Under the pieces are notes generated by a model. The model was not told the DNA's origin. It searched no databases and was given only the letters and a program-made list of their open reading frames with translations. The translations under genes and the position numbers were made by a program. Below, one piece after another: positions 41,354 to 53,106 of a DNA stretch of 64,000 nt (the first letter of the stretch is position 1; each line of letters opens with the position of its first letter). The stretch is from Pomphorhynchus laevis. Taxonomy: Eukaryota; Acanthocephala; Palaeacanthocephala; Echinorhynchida; Pomphorhynchidae. The stretch lies in assembly GCA_012934845.2 (NCBI GenBank), contig WNNJ02001167.1, positions 1-64,000 of the forward strand, given 5' to 3'.

Positions 41354-43205
41354 AAAAAAAGATTTATTTTAACGTGGCAAATGCGTGCCAGCGCACGCTT
41401 ACATGACCACAACAAAACAAAAATGTAAATCATGTCTCGAGGTGTGAACGGAGGAGGTGTTTGAATGTGATAAAAAAGGGACCGCGGCGGACGTCGAGAG
41501 GGAGTTGATTCCAGGCTAGTGGGCGGCAACCAGGAAAGATCGGAGATCGTAGTTGTTGGAGTAATTGGGAACGTGGAGTAAGAGGGTATGACGGGAACGA
41601 AGCGATAGCGAGGTGGGGCGAGTGTCGTCTAAGAAAGGAAGATTGATGAACGATGGGGACCTGACAGCGATGAGACGAAAAGTTACGAGAATAAGGCGGA
41701 GTTTGATGCGGATGTGGATGGTGGGCCAAGAGAGTTGGGCAAAATATGTGGATGTGTGGTCGAAACGATGGTGACGAAAGAGCACTCGAACGGTTGAGTT
41801 GATTTTGCGTTGTAGTGGTAGGATGATGGATTTTGGAGAATTGGTGAAAAGGCTTAGGCAGTAATCGATTTTATGGAAAAGAAGCGATGAAAGAAGATAC
41901 ATACAAGAACGGAAGTCGATAAGGGAGCTGATACGGCAGATGTCACGGAGAATTAAGTTAGACGAGCTGACCTTGTCACGGACGAAGGGTTTAAGGGAAA
42001 GGTGATCATCGAAATTGAAGCCTAAGAAAGTTATATTATGGACTATGGGGATGATCGATGAGGCAAAAGATATGGTTGGAGGAGATATGTTTGGTTTACG
42101 GGGTAGGATCCACATTATTTTGGACTCGTCAGGGTTTAGAACGAGATGGAGATTGGAGAGACGTTTGTAGATAGAAGAAATACAGTTGGAGGCAGAAATG
42201 CCGATATCGTGTATGCGATGTGCGGGTGCATGTGCATAGATGAGGATGTCATCGGCGTATTGCATGACGTTAAAGGATAGAGGTTTGATAAACGGAGATT
42301 GATCACCAAGCAAAAGAGAGAAAAGCAGGAAACCTAGGACCGAACCTTGTGGGACCCCGCAAAAAATAGAGATGGGAGGGTAGGATGATGAATTAGAACA
42401 GACGCATAAGGAACGGTCGGATAGATATGAGGCAAACCGTGCTACGGAGGAGGAAGAAAAGCCGTAATCGTAACGAAGGCGAGGAAGGAGGACAGAGTGG
42501 TCGACAATGTCGAATGCGGAGGAGAGGTCGAGGGAGATGAGAACACTATATTTAACCTTGCCTCAAGAAATGAGTAAGTCGTTGTAAACTTTCATGCAGG
42601 CGATTTCTGTGTATTGATTTGAGTGGAAAGCGGATTGGAAATAAGGGTACAGATTGGACGAGGAGAGATAAGCGTTGATCTGTATTAAGATGAGGCGTTC
42701 TAAGAGCGTAGAAAGAGTAGGGAGTAGTGAAATAGAGTGATATCTAGAAGCAAGGGAAGGGTTGAGCGATTGTTTCTTAAGGATATGACGAACGATTGCG
42801 GCTTTCCAGTGTGAAGGGAAGATACAACTGAAGATGGACGAGTTAAACAACGTTGTGAGAAAAGTGGATATCGATAATCATATGGATTTAAGTATATGGG
42901 TAAGCAGGGAATCGTCAGGTGATGTTTTGCTTGGCAAGGACATGAGAACAGATGAGACTTCGGCAGGTGAGACAGGGAGAAGATGAAAGAGTTCCGGAAG
43001 GATGAGGCTAGGCGGGGCAGTGTGGGATAGGATTGAGACAGGGGTGTGAGAGAGCAACGTTTATACTTTGGTCTTGAGAAATGACGAATAATCATGGGCA
43101 TTGATGTTGCACGGCGAAGAGGATCGAGCAAGGATTGCTTTAAGAGTATGCCCTAGAGTCTTAGAGTTGAATAAAGTTATGATTTTACGCTGCCAGAAAT
43201 TTTAT
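41354..43205 (-). pseudogene. LINE-B copy 4, inserted in the RTE LINE
   Basis: 5'-truncated at about 43205 (start TTTCTGGCAGCGTAAAATC), with reverse transcriptase N-terminal pieces (43131-42563) and a core ORF 41516-42313 holding MQYADDILIYAHAPAH. The 3' end has the GCGTGC/GCACGC hairpin and terminal AAATAAATCTTTTTTT, followed directly by the target duplication. Frames are broken. The insertion post-dates the RTE copy. Confidence 0.9.
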
Positions 43206-43341
43206 TCTGCATGTTTGGTCATTGACCAGCATTCGGCGTCATAGATCGCGACGGGTCTGACTACTTTTCTGTACACTTTTGATTTTTGCGATCTTTAATC
43301 TTGGGATCGCACAAGACACCGATTACTGACCGCCACTTCAT

Positions 43342-43824
43342 CTATGCTGCGTTTATTCGAGTCAAAACCTCTGTATGAAGATCGCCGTCTGCTGTAACAG
43401 TGGATCCAAGGTATCTTAATGTTGACGTCCGAATGATGTCTTGCTCCTCGATTTTGATCGTAAGTTCATCATCGGTGTCCGTCGTTAGATATTCTGTTTT
43501 TCGGACGTTGAGACGTAGGCCAAACTGTTTGAGCCGGGTACTCCATGCCTTAACTTGGTTCTGAAGGTCGTTTTTGTCAACATACGCTATCATAACGTCG
43601 TCCGCGTATAGTAACGTCCAAGGTATCTGTCTGTTTAGGTTGTGTGCCACCGCGTTCATAATGAGAATGAATAGGACTTGTGAAAGTGCCGATCCCTGAT
43701 GGACTCCTACGGTGATTGGAAATTTTTTTGAACATCCAATTGCTGTGCACACGCGACTAGTCGATCTTTTATGTAATAGCGTGACCCACTCAACAATCTC
43801 TTCCGGAATTTTGTAGCATATCAA
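43342..43824 (-). pseudogene. RTE reverse transcriptase core
   Basis: 160 codons: KIPEEIVEWVTLLHKRSTSR, motif B VGVHQGSALSQVLFILIMN, motif C LLYADDVMIAY with intact YADD, KQFGLRLNVRKTEYL and STLRYLGSTVTADGDLHTEV. This is the palm and thumb of an RTE-clade enzyme. It is separated from its N-terminal part by frame changes. Confidence 0.88.
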
Positions 43825-44764
43825 CGCATATCAGATAACCTCGTGTGGAGCGCGATGGAAAGTTTTCTCGATATCAAGAAAAGCAAATTAAATGGTTTTT
43901 TTTTGTTTTTTACTGTGTTTATAAAGAAGAATGCGTACTGCATGAATAGCTTCAATAGTACCGCAACTTTTGACGAAACCGCGATGGTTTATATCGAAAT
44001 CCATGATGCTTCGAATCCTTGCATTGATTGTGTTCAAATATTTTCATTGTTTGCGGGAGGAGACGGATTGGACGGTAGTTTGTACAGTCAGCGGTGTTTC
44101 CCTTTTGTTTCCAAATGGGTATTGTTATGCTGCAACTTTACTCTGTTAGTGATTGTCCTTCCATGATATCTGATTAAATAATTACGCTTGTCATCCTGCA
44201 GGATTCCAGCTTTTGGACTTTCAAAGTTCGGCAGCTAGGTCGTCAGATCCTGTCGCTTTTCTGCGCTTCATTTGTTGCAGCGCGTTCTCGACTTCAATGG
44301 ATGTCATGGGTGGAACAGGTCCTTCGACAGACGGTACATATGGAATCGGTGGATGTTTGAACTCTTCGTTTGAAATTTTCATGAAATGATCACGCCATTG
44401 TATCAGAACTTTATGCTTTTCGCACAGCGAAACACCGTTATCGTCATTGATTCCGTAAAATTTTTCAGCATCTTGTGTCCTCTGGTGTCTTTTCCAAGCA
44501 ATCCTATATATTTTGCGCTTACCTTCACGAGTGTCGAGTTTCTTGTAGAACTCTTCAAACTTCTTAGCCATTGTTATCGCTACTGCCTATTTTGCCTCTC
44601 GTTTGGCCTCATTATATTTAATCCAATTTCCTGAGGTTTTGTTTTCAAGAAAATCATGGTAACGACGTTTCTTTTCTCGGACTTTTGTTTTGACATCTTC
44701 ACTCCACATCCACGTTGTCCTGTCTATTCGTCGTCCTGTTGAACTATTTGTTCTGGTAGCAATA

Positions 44765-44790
44765 ATCATAGAAATCATGATTTCTATGAT
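44765..44790. repeat. 26-bp perfect palindrome at RTE 5' breakpoint
   Basis: ATCATAGAAATCA (44765-44777) is followed with no loop by its exact reverse complement (44778-44790). RTE similarity ends at about this point. Confidence 0.9.
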
Positions 44791-44835
44791 ATGATTTATT
44801 TTAAAAGTGGGGAATTTATTTGATATTTCGCTGAA

Positions 44836-44985
44836 AAAAGATTTATTTTAACGTGGCAAATGCGTGCCAGCGGACGCTTACATGACCACAACAAAGCAAA
44901 AATGTAAATCATGTGTCGAGAAGGTGTAAACGGAGGAGGTGTTTGAATGTTATAAAGGAGGGAGCGCTAACCTCTGTTAATATCT
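44836..44985 (-). mobile_element. LINE-B copy 5, 3' end only
   Basis: About 140 bp matching the LINE-B 3' end (AACGTGGCAAATGCGTGCCA, ACATGACCACAACAAAGCAA, GGAGGAGGTGTTTGAATG). It ends in AAATAAATCTTTTTTC on the minus strand, and the 5' truncation is in the last codons. Confidence 0.88.
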
Positions 44986-45001
44986 ATATAGGCATGTACA
45001 T

Positions 45002-45039
45002 TTTCTGAAGATGCTAACATAAGTTAGCATCTTCAGAAA
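45002..45039. repeat. 17-bp perfect hairpin at an RTE fragment edge
   Basis: TTTCTGAAGATGCTAAC (45002-45018), loop ATAA, GTTAGCATCTTCAGAAA (45023-45039). The right arm runs into a small RTE fragment. Confidence 0.92.
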
Positions 45040-45135
45040 TCCATGATGCTTTGGATCCTTGCATTGATTATATGTTTGAATATTTTTATGGTGTGCGAGA
45101 TGAGACGGATTGGGCGGTAGTTTGCGCAGTCAGCT
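45036..45135 (-). pseudogene. Small RTE LINE fragment
   Basis: AAATCCATGATGCTTTGGAT through GACGGATTGGGCGGTAGTTT repeats 44000-44085 of the larger RTE copy with about 85% identity by eye. Confidence 0.8.
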
Positions 45136-45350
45136 GGGTAAATTAATATTTATATGAAAATATAAATATTATTTTTATATTTTTTATCATACACAATTAA
45201 ATTATTTCAAATAAAATTAGTTAATGACTTTTTTATAGACATTATATGAAAAAGTTTTATTATTGCAAGCTTTCAACACACAGTGTTCTATAAGAACAAA
45301 CAGTAAAAACATGAAATACCACTATTTATACCAGCGACCACGTAAGAAAT
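45136..45350. other. AT-rich spacer
   Basis: Nothing recognised. Confidence 0.4.
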
Positions 45351-45830
45351 ATGAGATGTCATATTGTCCTGTTACGTCGATGCTTATTAAATTTTCCCGA
45401 TATTGCAGTACAGCAACACCGGGAAAATATTCGCACTACCCTCTACAGAAGGCCAGGCTTATTCTGGCTCCCATCTAACTGGTCTTCTTACAGCATCTAC
45501 GTCTATAAAGTGGAGAGAGTAAGATCACTACTATCTCGACCTATGCTAATTTTTTCTTCGAACGCTGACGTAATTACTGAACAAAGGGCCATTAATTAAC
45601 TTATTTCATGTGGTTATCCAGATTGGGCAATTAGAAGAGCCCTTTGACTAGCACGTTTGATAAGAAACGGAAACAGACTGGGTGTCACAGTTCAACCAAA
45701 AAATTCTTCTCGTTTTGCCCGCATTACTTACACTACTGATACCGCTTGAAACCGCCTTCACTGTTGTCTCGCTGCATCTACAGCTCAAGTTGATAATCTT
45801 AACTGGGGCGATGTGGAAAGTATTTGTTAT
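45351..45830 (+). pseudogene. Penelope-like reverse transcriptase remnant
   Basis: The frame reads TTLYRRPGLFWLPSNWSSYS, YKVERVRSLLSRPMLIFSSN and LISCGYPDWAIRR, the wording of the region after the catalytic core in canonical Penelope-like elements (LYRKPTFTG, NWSSF, RTLLYRA and NGYP in relatives). Interrupted by stops. No endonuclease part was found on this strand. Confidence 0.5.
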
Positions 45831-46211
45831 AAAAACTACTTATTGCAAAATCATTGAAACAGAAGGTGCTAGGAGTTATAAGTCTTGTCATTTCAAAATC
45901 GAAATGGCAAGACAAATTTTTAAGAAAATTTATGTATTCAAGCTAATTACAATTTCTGATGAAGATTCCAAACTGGAATCGAAAATTTAAAATAGAATCT
46001 AAAAATTTAAACTGGAATCGAAAATTTATATATATGTATATTATTATTATTTTTTAATAAAAATAATAGATAAAATAAAATTTTATTTATTTTAAATTTT
46101 ATTTAAAATTTTAAAATTTTTTTATTATGAAAAAAATTTTATATACAATATATCTAAATATAATATAATATATAAATATAATATATTTATATAATATATA
46201 AAAATATATAA

Positions 46212-46268
<57 letters not shown>

Positions 46269-46599
46269 ATAATAACCATCAGCTAGGATCCTTCAATAGA
46301 ATATTATGTTCAAAAACCGAGCCAAAACACGAGCTTGATTTTTTTGAAGAACATTATTTGTATGCTCAAGTTGTGTTACTTCAGAGTTTTATTGACGAGT
46401 CAACTTCTCTGCAACTACATCCGCTTAGAATAATATTTCTGAACAAAACTTGCCTTCTCGAACGATTGGTTTATGAGTTGTCTATATTAATATAGAAAGT
46501 AATATAGTAAAAATATTATTAATATAGTAAAATTATTCGAAATTAAATATTTAATTAAAGATTTTTTTCCAATTTTAATTAAAAAATTTGAATTTTTAG
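45831..46599. other. AT-rich region upstream of ZMAT2 exon
   Basis: Holds a near-perfect hairpin (45881-45912), a duplicated AAACTGGAATCGAAAATTTA (45968-45987 and 46008-46027) and the AT microsatellite. An open stretch at 46271-46492 on the plus strand (FNRILCSKTEPKHELDFFEE, LYAQVVLLQSFIDESTSL) could be an exon of an unidentified gene. The first exon of ZMAT2 must also lie in or upstream of this region. Confidence 0.4.
46206..46266. repeat. AT dinucleotide microsatellite
   Basis: An uninterrupted (AT)n run of about 45 bases, extended by imperfect TATAAAT repeats on its left. Confidence 0.9.
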
Positions 46600-49500
46600 G
46601 CTGTTGCTGATGATCACCGAAGAAAGTTTTATGCGGCTTCTTATGTTTCAACTAATGGCGAGAAAGACACAGACAAGGCATTTTTAAGACGAGAATTACT
46701 TCGACCACGAGATGAAAAGGTATTCTTATCTCAAATTTTTAATGCTTTACTTTTTGAAATGACAATTAACTTATTACCAGTGAAATTTCTGAATAAAAAT
46801 AACTGATCTTAGATATTACAAAACGTCGACTGCTACAAACACTGCGATATCGTCATCTCCCTCAACAACCTTAAGACTAACTACTATTGGTTAGCTACTC
46901 AAATGGAAGAAGGTAAGCGTTCTTGTCACCTCTGCCTATGAGATATTCCCTTGATGTATTGTAGACGTTGTCGCTTTTACAAATTCAGAGATTCAAGATG
47001 TCTTTGTTCAAGAGAGGGATTCCTTCTGGGGTGTTTCGACCATTTGTCAGAGGCTCAATCCAATTCAGCCTCCACAGAGGTCATCAAATCACCATTAGCA
47101 ATTTCACCCACTCGAGTTGACGATTCAAACCTTCAATCGTGTCTTCAATCATGACGGCGCAAAGAATCGCCAACGGTCAAATGCATCCCGTTCAAAGCAC
47201 GAGTTATAACAGCCACTCCTGTGACAACATCAAATGCGCACTCCAAGTAGGAGATGTCGGTTTATGGGCAAAGTTGCTGCTCTTCGCAAAATCTTGTTTC
47301 GGTTGATAAATACACACAACAAACAAAGGCGGCATAATGTCGTAAAGCACATTTACCAGTCAATAAGTGCTTACGCGAAAATTGCCTTATCGAACTTTCT
47401 ATAGGTGAGAGCAGCGCTAAGCAAAAATGAAAATCGTCAAGCGAACGACAAGTCAGAACTCATTTGTGTCAGCTTGGCAATGCACAGAAATTACGTCCAA
47501 GCAGTCTATCGCCTGATTTTAGTTGAAAGATTCACCCCATCTACACAATCGCGGACACTTCTGTAAAGACTACATTCTCCCACATACAGCCGCTGTCAAA
47601 ATCAACCTTTTTCGTCCCATAATCTTACAAAACGGCGCTTGAACAATCCGTCTTCATCAATAATTATAAGTCGCGAAACGGTACTTGTTGCTGTCAATTC
47701 ATCATCAGCGTCAGGACCAGGTTGTCTGGGGCTAAGACCGGAGAATCTCCCAGAAATGTTACGAGCTAATAGCGGCGAATCAGCGGGGTACATGTTTTCA
47801 TCTGCCGTAACGGAGACCTTTGGTTGATGAAGCGACGAAGGAAACATGATGATCAAGCCAGTGGCGAATAATATGAGTTGGTCAAGATGAATAGAATACA
47901 ATGTGACTGTCATACGCTTTTATCAGCTCATCAACATTGCACTAATTAGGGACAATGCTAATCCGTGTTTGCTTCACTCGACCAGCTTCCAATATTGGCT
48001 TTTGATTGTGGCCAACATGAATCGTTTGAACCTGAGAAACATTTCTTCGAGTCAAATGCTTGTTCTAACAAGAAGCTGTCAGTACAATTTACATAAGGAT
48101 GTCGTGATTCACTTATTGCGCGGTATTCAGAATTAGACAAATGACGATATAGATGCTGTTGTAAGCATCTATATCTATCGTTACCCGTTTTTTGTGATAA
48201 AATGACTAACACTGAAACGTCAATAAAAGTTTCGTGTTTCTTCATTGTTTTGATTAACAGACTGCTATATATTATATAAAGAAGAATATTATTATTTGAA
48301 AAGTTTTCGGCTGTTACACCTTCCTTAGTTCATCACTACAGTTGTTAGCACACAAAAATATTACTGTTCTGTGTTTTTATAATTCTTTCTGACGTTTGTT
48401 TTGGGAAGAATTTAACGCTGTTAAAATGCTAATGTCTATGGAAGAGTGCAGTTATTAAATGCATTTAAGTGCTTGTCTGTCATTAGATGTGCAATCAATT
48501 TCTGCTCACATTTATTTCTTCTTGCCGTATCAGCTATGATGTTTTTTAAGCGCTTGTCTGTCATTGGCTGTGCAATCCATTTCTAATCACATTTATTTCT
48601 TCTTGCCGTATCAGCTATGTCATTTTCAATTATACTGACTCTCATGATATGTTCCGGATTGCCAGTTGTGTGATTAGCAGCACCATCTCTTCCTATTATT
48701 TCGCCCTAAATGTCTGATCTACGTGTGTTTGCTCTGATATTTACCTGGTTTGAAGTTTTACCGACATATTGCTGATTACACTCATGACATGTTGCCAAAT
48801 ATTTTCGAGGTTTTTGGATTTGCATTTAGAAAAGCTCTTTACAGTGTATGTAAGACCTGTGTGAGTACTTTTAAATGTTCTTGTGTGATTCATTTCAGCA
48901 CAACATGCACATTGTTTATCATTGCAAGACCTAGATTCAGTAGCAGGCTTGTTCCTATGTCCCAGGCCTAGAATTCTTTTTAGACTTCTGCCACTCCTAT
49001 AGGCTAATCTTGCCTTAAGGATATTTGACGATGATGTCAAGTTCGCATTATCGTACGCTGTTTGTATGTATCGATGAGGAGATGAAAGAGCAGGATGATA
49101 TTCGATGGCGACATTTGCATATTCTTCTTTATTATCAGGATGATTTTATCTTCAATAATTTTTTCTATCCATTATTCACATATCTCTAAACTGCCTTTCG
49201 ATCTGTTTGTGCATATACCCTCGTTAAATCAACTCATTTTTTAGATCTATCAGTGATTTCTTAAAAATGATTTCCGTATATCATTTCTTTTTGATTCTGA
49301 TTATTTTATTCCTTTTAACAATATTTTTACTCGATGATGATGGGCACTACTTGCGTACAAAATGATCTAACCCTTTCAAATTTCTAATGTAGAGAGGTTC
49401 GCTATCGACTCCGGGTATTAAAGTCCATTTCCAATCCATAAAGTTCAAAACTTTTCTATTATTATTGGTAATGTTGAATTTTAATTCCGAATGTGCATTT

Positions 49501-52500
49501 AATTCTTTAATGTATTTGTTTAAAGCTTCTTTACCATGATGTCACACTCCAAAAAGGTCGTCAACATAACGGATCTACATCATTGGATTTAGGTTACGTT
49601 GTTTCATGAATGACTCCTCGACAAAGGTCACATACAACCCTGCATATGTTGGTCCTGCAGGACTGCCCATGACAGTGCCAACCTTCTGCTTAAAAAGTTT
49701 TTCATTGAAAATCAACGTGTTCGAATTTAATACTGTCTCCGTAAATGAACAAACACGTTGAATATTCACGTTACTTGCATTTTGGCGTTAGCGGTGATAT
49801 TCAATAGCCTTGATTTCATTTTCATTGCGTATAATGATTCCACATCAATAGTAAACAGTATTGATTGTTCATTGATATTCTGCTTTATATTTTCAAATCG
49901 TCTAATAAATTCATTGGTGATATCAATGACTAATGGGCATTTCAGAAGCATAGGATACAATTCATTATGTAGTCTACATGCTAATAGTTCACTGCCTGTG
50001 TTACATTTCCCTACTGTAGGTCTTACTGGGCATGGTGTTTGTCTTTTGTGAACCTTAGGTAAAAGATACATATACCCTAGAACTGAATTAGCTCGTATGC
50101 TCATCCGCATTTACATACAATTTTCTTATTTGACGAGAAATGTCATTAACCATATTATTGTGATCAATTTCGGTAATTACTTCATTTGTGTTCGTCTGGA
50201 GTTGGCAGTTACTTTCAGCTATATAGTCAGCAGTTGCCCCCTTGTCTGCAGGCATCACAATAATGTTTGGATTGTGATCCAGTTCCGTTAAGGCATTTAC
50301 ATGTATTGCATTTAGATAACGTTCATATTTAAAGTCAGGATGCAGTTCGAAATATCTCTGTATTTACGAATTCTTTAGATAGAATAAAAGTTAATTTCTG
50401 TGAATTGACTAATAAATAACAGATGATGTATAAATAAGGATTGGAGGTTGAATATATGTTATTTTATTTTGTCTTTTTATTTTATATCGGTAAATTTTAT
50501 TATCTGATTTAGCCATTTATTAGCCATTAAGAGTTAAAATTTATTCTTTATATTATTGTGTTGATTTATATATTTCACTATTTTCTGTTTGATGTTTTTT
50601 TAAGTAACCTAGTTTAAAATATGTATCTATTAAATTATTTAATTGATTTTGAAGAGAGCCAATATCATTTCATATTGTTGCAATTCTTAAAATTTCATTA
50701 GTTAATGTATTATATTTTATATTATATGGTATGCATGAATGCTCATGCAAAAATATGTTTCTTGTAAATTTAAATATGCCATCTTTACGATATAAATTAA
50801 TTGATGTTAATTTAATGTTCAGATCTTGATATATACTGTCTTTAGCATCAATATTAGCTTTATTAAAAATAAGTTTACCTTTATAAATTTGTTTGCTTAT
50901 TGAATAAAAATTATCAGAGTAAAATACACATATATCATCAATGTGTAGAAACATATATTTCATATCTTTAAATAATTTAGACTTATTTACTCAATTTTGA
51001 TAAGTTAGAACTTGGTATGTACGAAATCCGTACTTCCGTCAATATCATGGTCAATATTAGAATTTTGGTAAAATGACTTGTTCATCAATTACGATATGGT
51101 TATACCAAACAAACATTTATTTCCATATATTCTTGATCTCTATTTATCCTCTATTTGTCTTAATAACAAATGATCGTGATTTGATCTTTAATTTTAACTT
51201 CAATTTAATTTTTTAACTTAATTTTGACAACTTATTTTAATTTTTAATATTTTTATATAGATTGACCTTGAATCAAAGCTAGGAAAATCGATCATTGTAA
51301 CCAGAACGACTGCTCCATCAGATGCCGGAGGGTATTCCTAAATATCATTGAATTTATCACTATATGGGCTACTTTAATGAATATTTATAGGTATTACTGC
51401 AAGGTTTGTGACTGTGTAGTGAAAGATTCTATAAATTATCTTGATCATATTAATGGAAAAAAACGTACGTAAAAAGTTTATTTTGCCTTTATCATGCATA
51501 TTTTAGAGTTTTTGAGCATTATAACATTCAATAATACCAGCGACAAAATTGATTTATTTTAAATATACATAAAGTCATTAAAGTCAGTAAAATATATTCG
51601 GAGCAAATAAATAAAATAAATAAAATTTTAATTTCAAATTTTGAAGGTTTTAATTTTGATTCGATTTTTTTACTTAGATCAACGCAATTTGGGAATGTCA
51701 ATGAAAATAGAACAATCATCTGTAGAGAAAGTGAGGATGCGATTTGAGGTGAACAAACGCAAAAGTGAACAAGTTGCTAGTATATACGATATTGACGAGC
51801 GTCTTCAAGAGATCAAAGAGGAGGTACATTAGATTAGTGAAAAAATATTATGTTTTATTAAGTTTTCTTTTATTAAGTTTCAGTGATACGCTTCATTATA
51901 AATAGCATCTGAGCAGAACTTATAACGACTACAATTTATGCATATGTTTTCGAGTTATTTAAAGCACTTTAAAATCACTCATTTATTATATTTTTAAAGG
52001 AGAGTGAAAATGTTTCTTAGAAATAAAAAATATAGATTTTTAACTCATTAGTGAAAGGTTTCAGTTATATTTCTGAGAGAAAAATTGGGTAAATTATTTC
52101 TTAATTGCAGAGAGTATATAAAATATTTCGTAAATCGATTTATTAATAGTTCATTAATAACTTGGATTTTTGATAAATGAGTGGTATTTATGCTGTTTAA
52201 AATAGTGTTGTTTGCTGAACAAACAAGTACGATCGTCTATTTTGTTCGTATTTCGAATTTTAAATAAATTAAATACTTTGATAAAACTGAGATAAAAATT
52301 TATTAAAATTTTTTTTATTCAATTTTATTAAACTTTCATTTAATTTAAATGTTAATAAAGTAGACGAGTCGAGTGATGGTCAGAAAACATTTAAAAGACC
52401 GAAATGTGAAAGGAAGGTTTTGGATCAGTAGCTGATGATGTTCAGCAATATTGAAATGTAGCGTACTGCTGTTGGGGCTCTTAGATAGGATTAAAGTAGT

Positions 52501-53106
52501 GCGCAGAATAAAAAAATAGTCATTTAATGTAAAAAATATTATAAAAATTAATGATATTATCATTTACATTCCATCTTTAGAAAAACGAGTTCAAAAGAAG
52601 AACGAGTTTTAGCAAATGTCGACATTCTAGAAAATGCTTATCTCAAAGTACGGAGAAATTTCTGCACATAAAATTAAATTTTAATTTAAAAAATTTATTA
52701 TCGCAGTCGTAGCAGGTAGAATTATGAAATTTACATTTATATATTATAAAATATCAAAACATCAAATATTTATTTTACATAATATTTGATGGTCACTGAA
52801 TAGGTCGTAAAGTGGAAAAGCTTTAACGATATAAATTTCATTTGCAGTATTTTTATCAGATCAAACATGATGAATGATAAAACCTAGTTTTATGAATTGG
52901 ACATTTGAATCAATTGTTATAAAAGTTTATTGAAATGTTCATAGGAGGAAAAGTTGAAATCAATTCAAAAGGAAAGACGACAACGTAAAAAGAGCCGATT
53001 TGATAACGCCACTGCAACTTTGGAAGGAACCAATGATGTGTTTGCCGATGATATTGGTGAACTAATGGGATTTAGCTCTTTCGGCGGATCTAAGAAAAAT
53101 AACTGA
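46600..53106 (+). CDS. ZMAT2: Snu23/ZMAT2 U4/U6.U5 tri-snRNP zinc-finger protein (5' exon missing)
   Basis: Exons 46600-46719, 51261-51331, 51391-51464, 51678-51823 and 52945-53106 join in frame with GT-AG sites to 190 codons and a TGA. The product matches animal ZMAT2 along its length: [28 protein letters not shown], then a matrin/U1-type C2H2 finger [20 protein letters not shown] with C-x2-C and the paired His, [15 protein letters not shown], a Lys/Arg/Glu-rich helix and the C-terminus [13 protein letters not shown]. Snu23 sits in the tri-snRNP near the 5' splice-site helix in the nucleus. The first exon listed reads [11 protein letters not shown] where relatives have DFRRKW, and the initiator Met must be further upstream. 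The second intron shown here (46720-51260) is 4.5 kb and full of Penelope-like debris; the others are 59, 213 and 1,121 bp. Confidence 0.9.
46813..47098 (+). CDS. Two-exon open chain inside the ZMAT2 intron, unidentified
   Basis: 46813-46912 ([20 protein letters not shown], then [13 protein letters not shown]) has AG before it and GTAAGC after it. 46965-47098 ([31 protein letters not shown]) follows a 52-bp intron that ends TTGTAG and closes with TAG. The exons join in frame to each other and also to the ZMAT2 exon at 46600-46719 (92-bp intron), so they could be an alternative 3' end, part of a nested gene, or a decayed copy of something else. I do not recognise the protein. Confidence 0.35.
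47099..48468. other. Intronic sequence, no firm gene
   Basis: Moderately GC-rich for this window. A 103-codon minus-strand ORF (47602-47913) starts with a hydrophobic stretch ([19 protein letters not shown]) and ends [18 protein letters not shown], with dibasic sites like a secreted precursor, but nothing supports it further. A 12-bp perfect hairpin with a 6-base loop is at 48146-48175. Confidence 0.3.
48469..48621. repeat. Imperfect 78-bp tandem duplication
   Basis: Two copies of a unit with GCTTGTCTGTCATT, TGTGCAATC and TTCTTCTTGCCGTATCAGCT, several differences apart. It lies just downstream (minus strand) of the canonical Penelope-like endonuclease remnant and may be its 3' end. Confidence 0.8.
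48690..50350 (-). pseudogene. Canonical Penelope-like element remnant (RT then GIY-YIG)
   Basis: Minus-strand order: [15 protein letters not shown] (about 50250), [20 protein letters not shown] (50050), [12 protein letters not shown] (49830), [19 protein letters not shown] (49660), then a YVDD region and [18 protein letters not shown] (about 49410), then a Cys-rich [10 protein letters not shown] (48900), [20 protein letters not shown] and a GIY-YIG segment [20 protein letters not shown] (48730-48790). RT before endonuclease is the canonical Penelope order, opposite to Naiad. Several stops and frame changes; a fossil lying in the ZMAT2 intron. Confidence 0.82.
50398..50975 (-). pseudogene. Naiad 3' fragment, diverged
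   Basis: Minus-strand ORF 50670-50963 reads [38 protein letters not shown] and NEILRIATI, the Naiad motif C to C-terminal region with noticeable divergence from the 6.3-9.0 kb copy. Its 3' UTR (lower coordinates) ends in GAATTGACTAATAAATAACA (50402-50421). 5'-truncated just before motif C. Confidence 0.85.
50976..51260. other. End of the large ZMAT2 intron
   Basis: AT-rich, with an acceptor TTTTATATAG at 51251-51260. No other feature. Confidence 0.6.

Larger units (their letters stand above)
41226..44764 (-). mobile_element. RTE-type LINE, split by a LINE-B insertion
   Basis: Minus strand, 44764 to 43213 and then 41346 to about 41226. The ORF pieces are GRRIDRTTWMWSEDVKTKVR (44587-44778), MAKKFEEFYKKLDTREGKRK through VENALQQMKRRKATGSDDLA (44221-44571), a frame-shifted middle, RT core 43342-43824, then YDAECWSMTKHAE, which resumes on the far side of LINE-B copy 4 as RRFVTMEAKMFRWTAGVTRI. 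The 7-bp TCTGCAT flanks the insertion (41347-41353, 43206-43212). The wording WSEDVK, MKxGKATG and VGVHQGSALS is typical of the RTE clade. Confidence 0.88.

Noticed and set aside
46206-46266. AT run as a functional element
   Set aside because: It is a plain dinucleotide microsatellite.
47602-47913. Neuropeptide-like precursor on the minus strand
   Set aside because: A hydrophobic start and dibasic sites alone are weak evidence; no repeated peptide, no amidation glycine in a convincing place, and no continuing exon.
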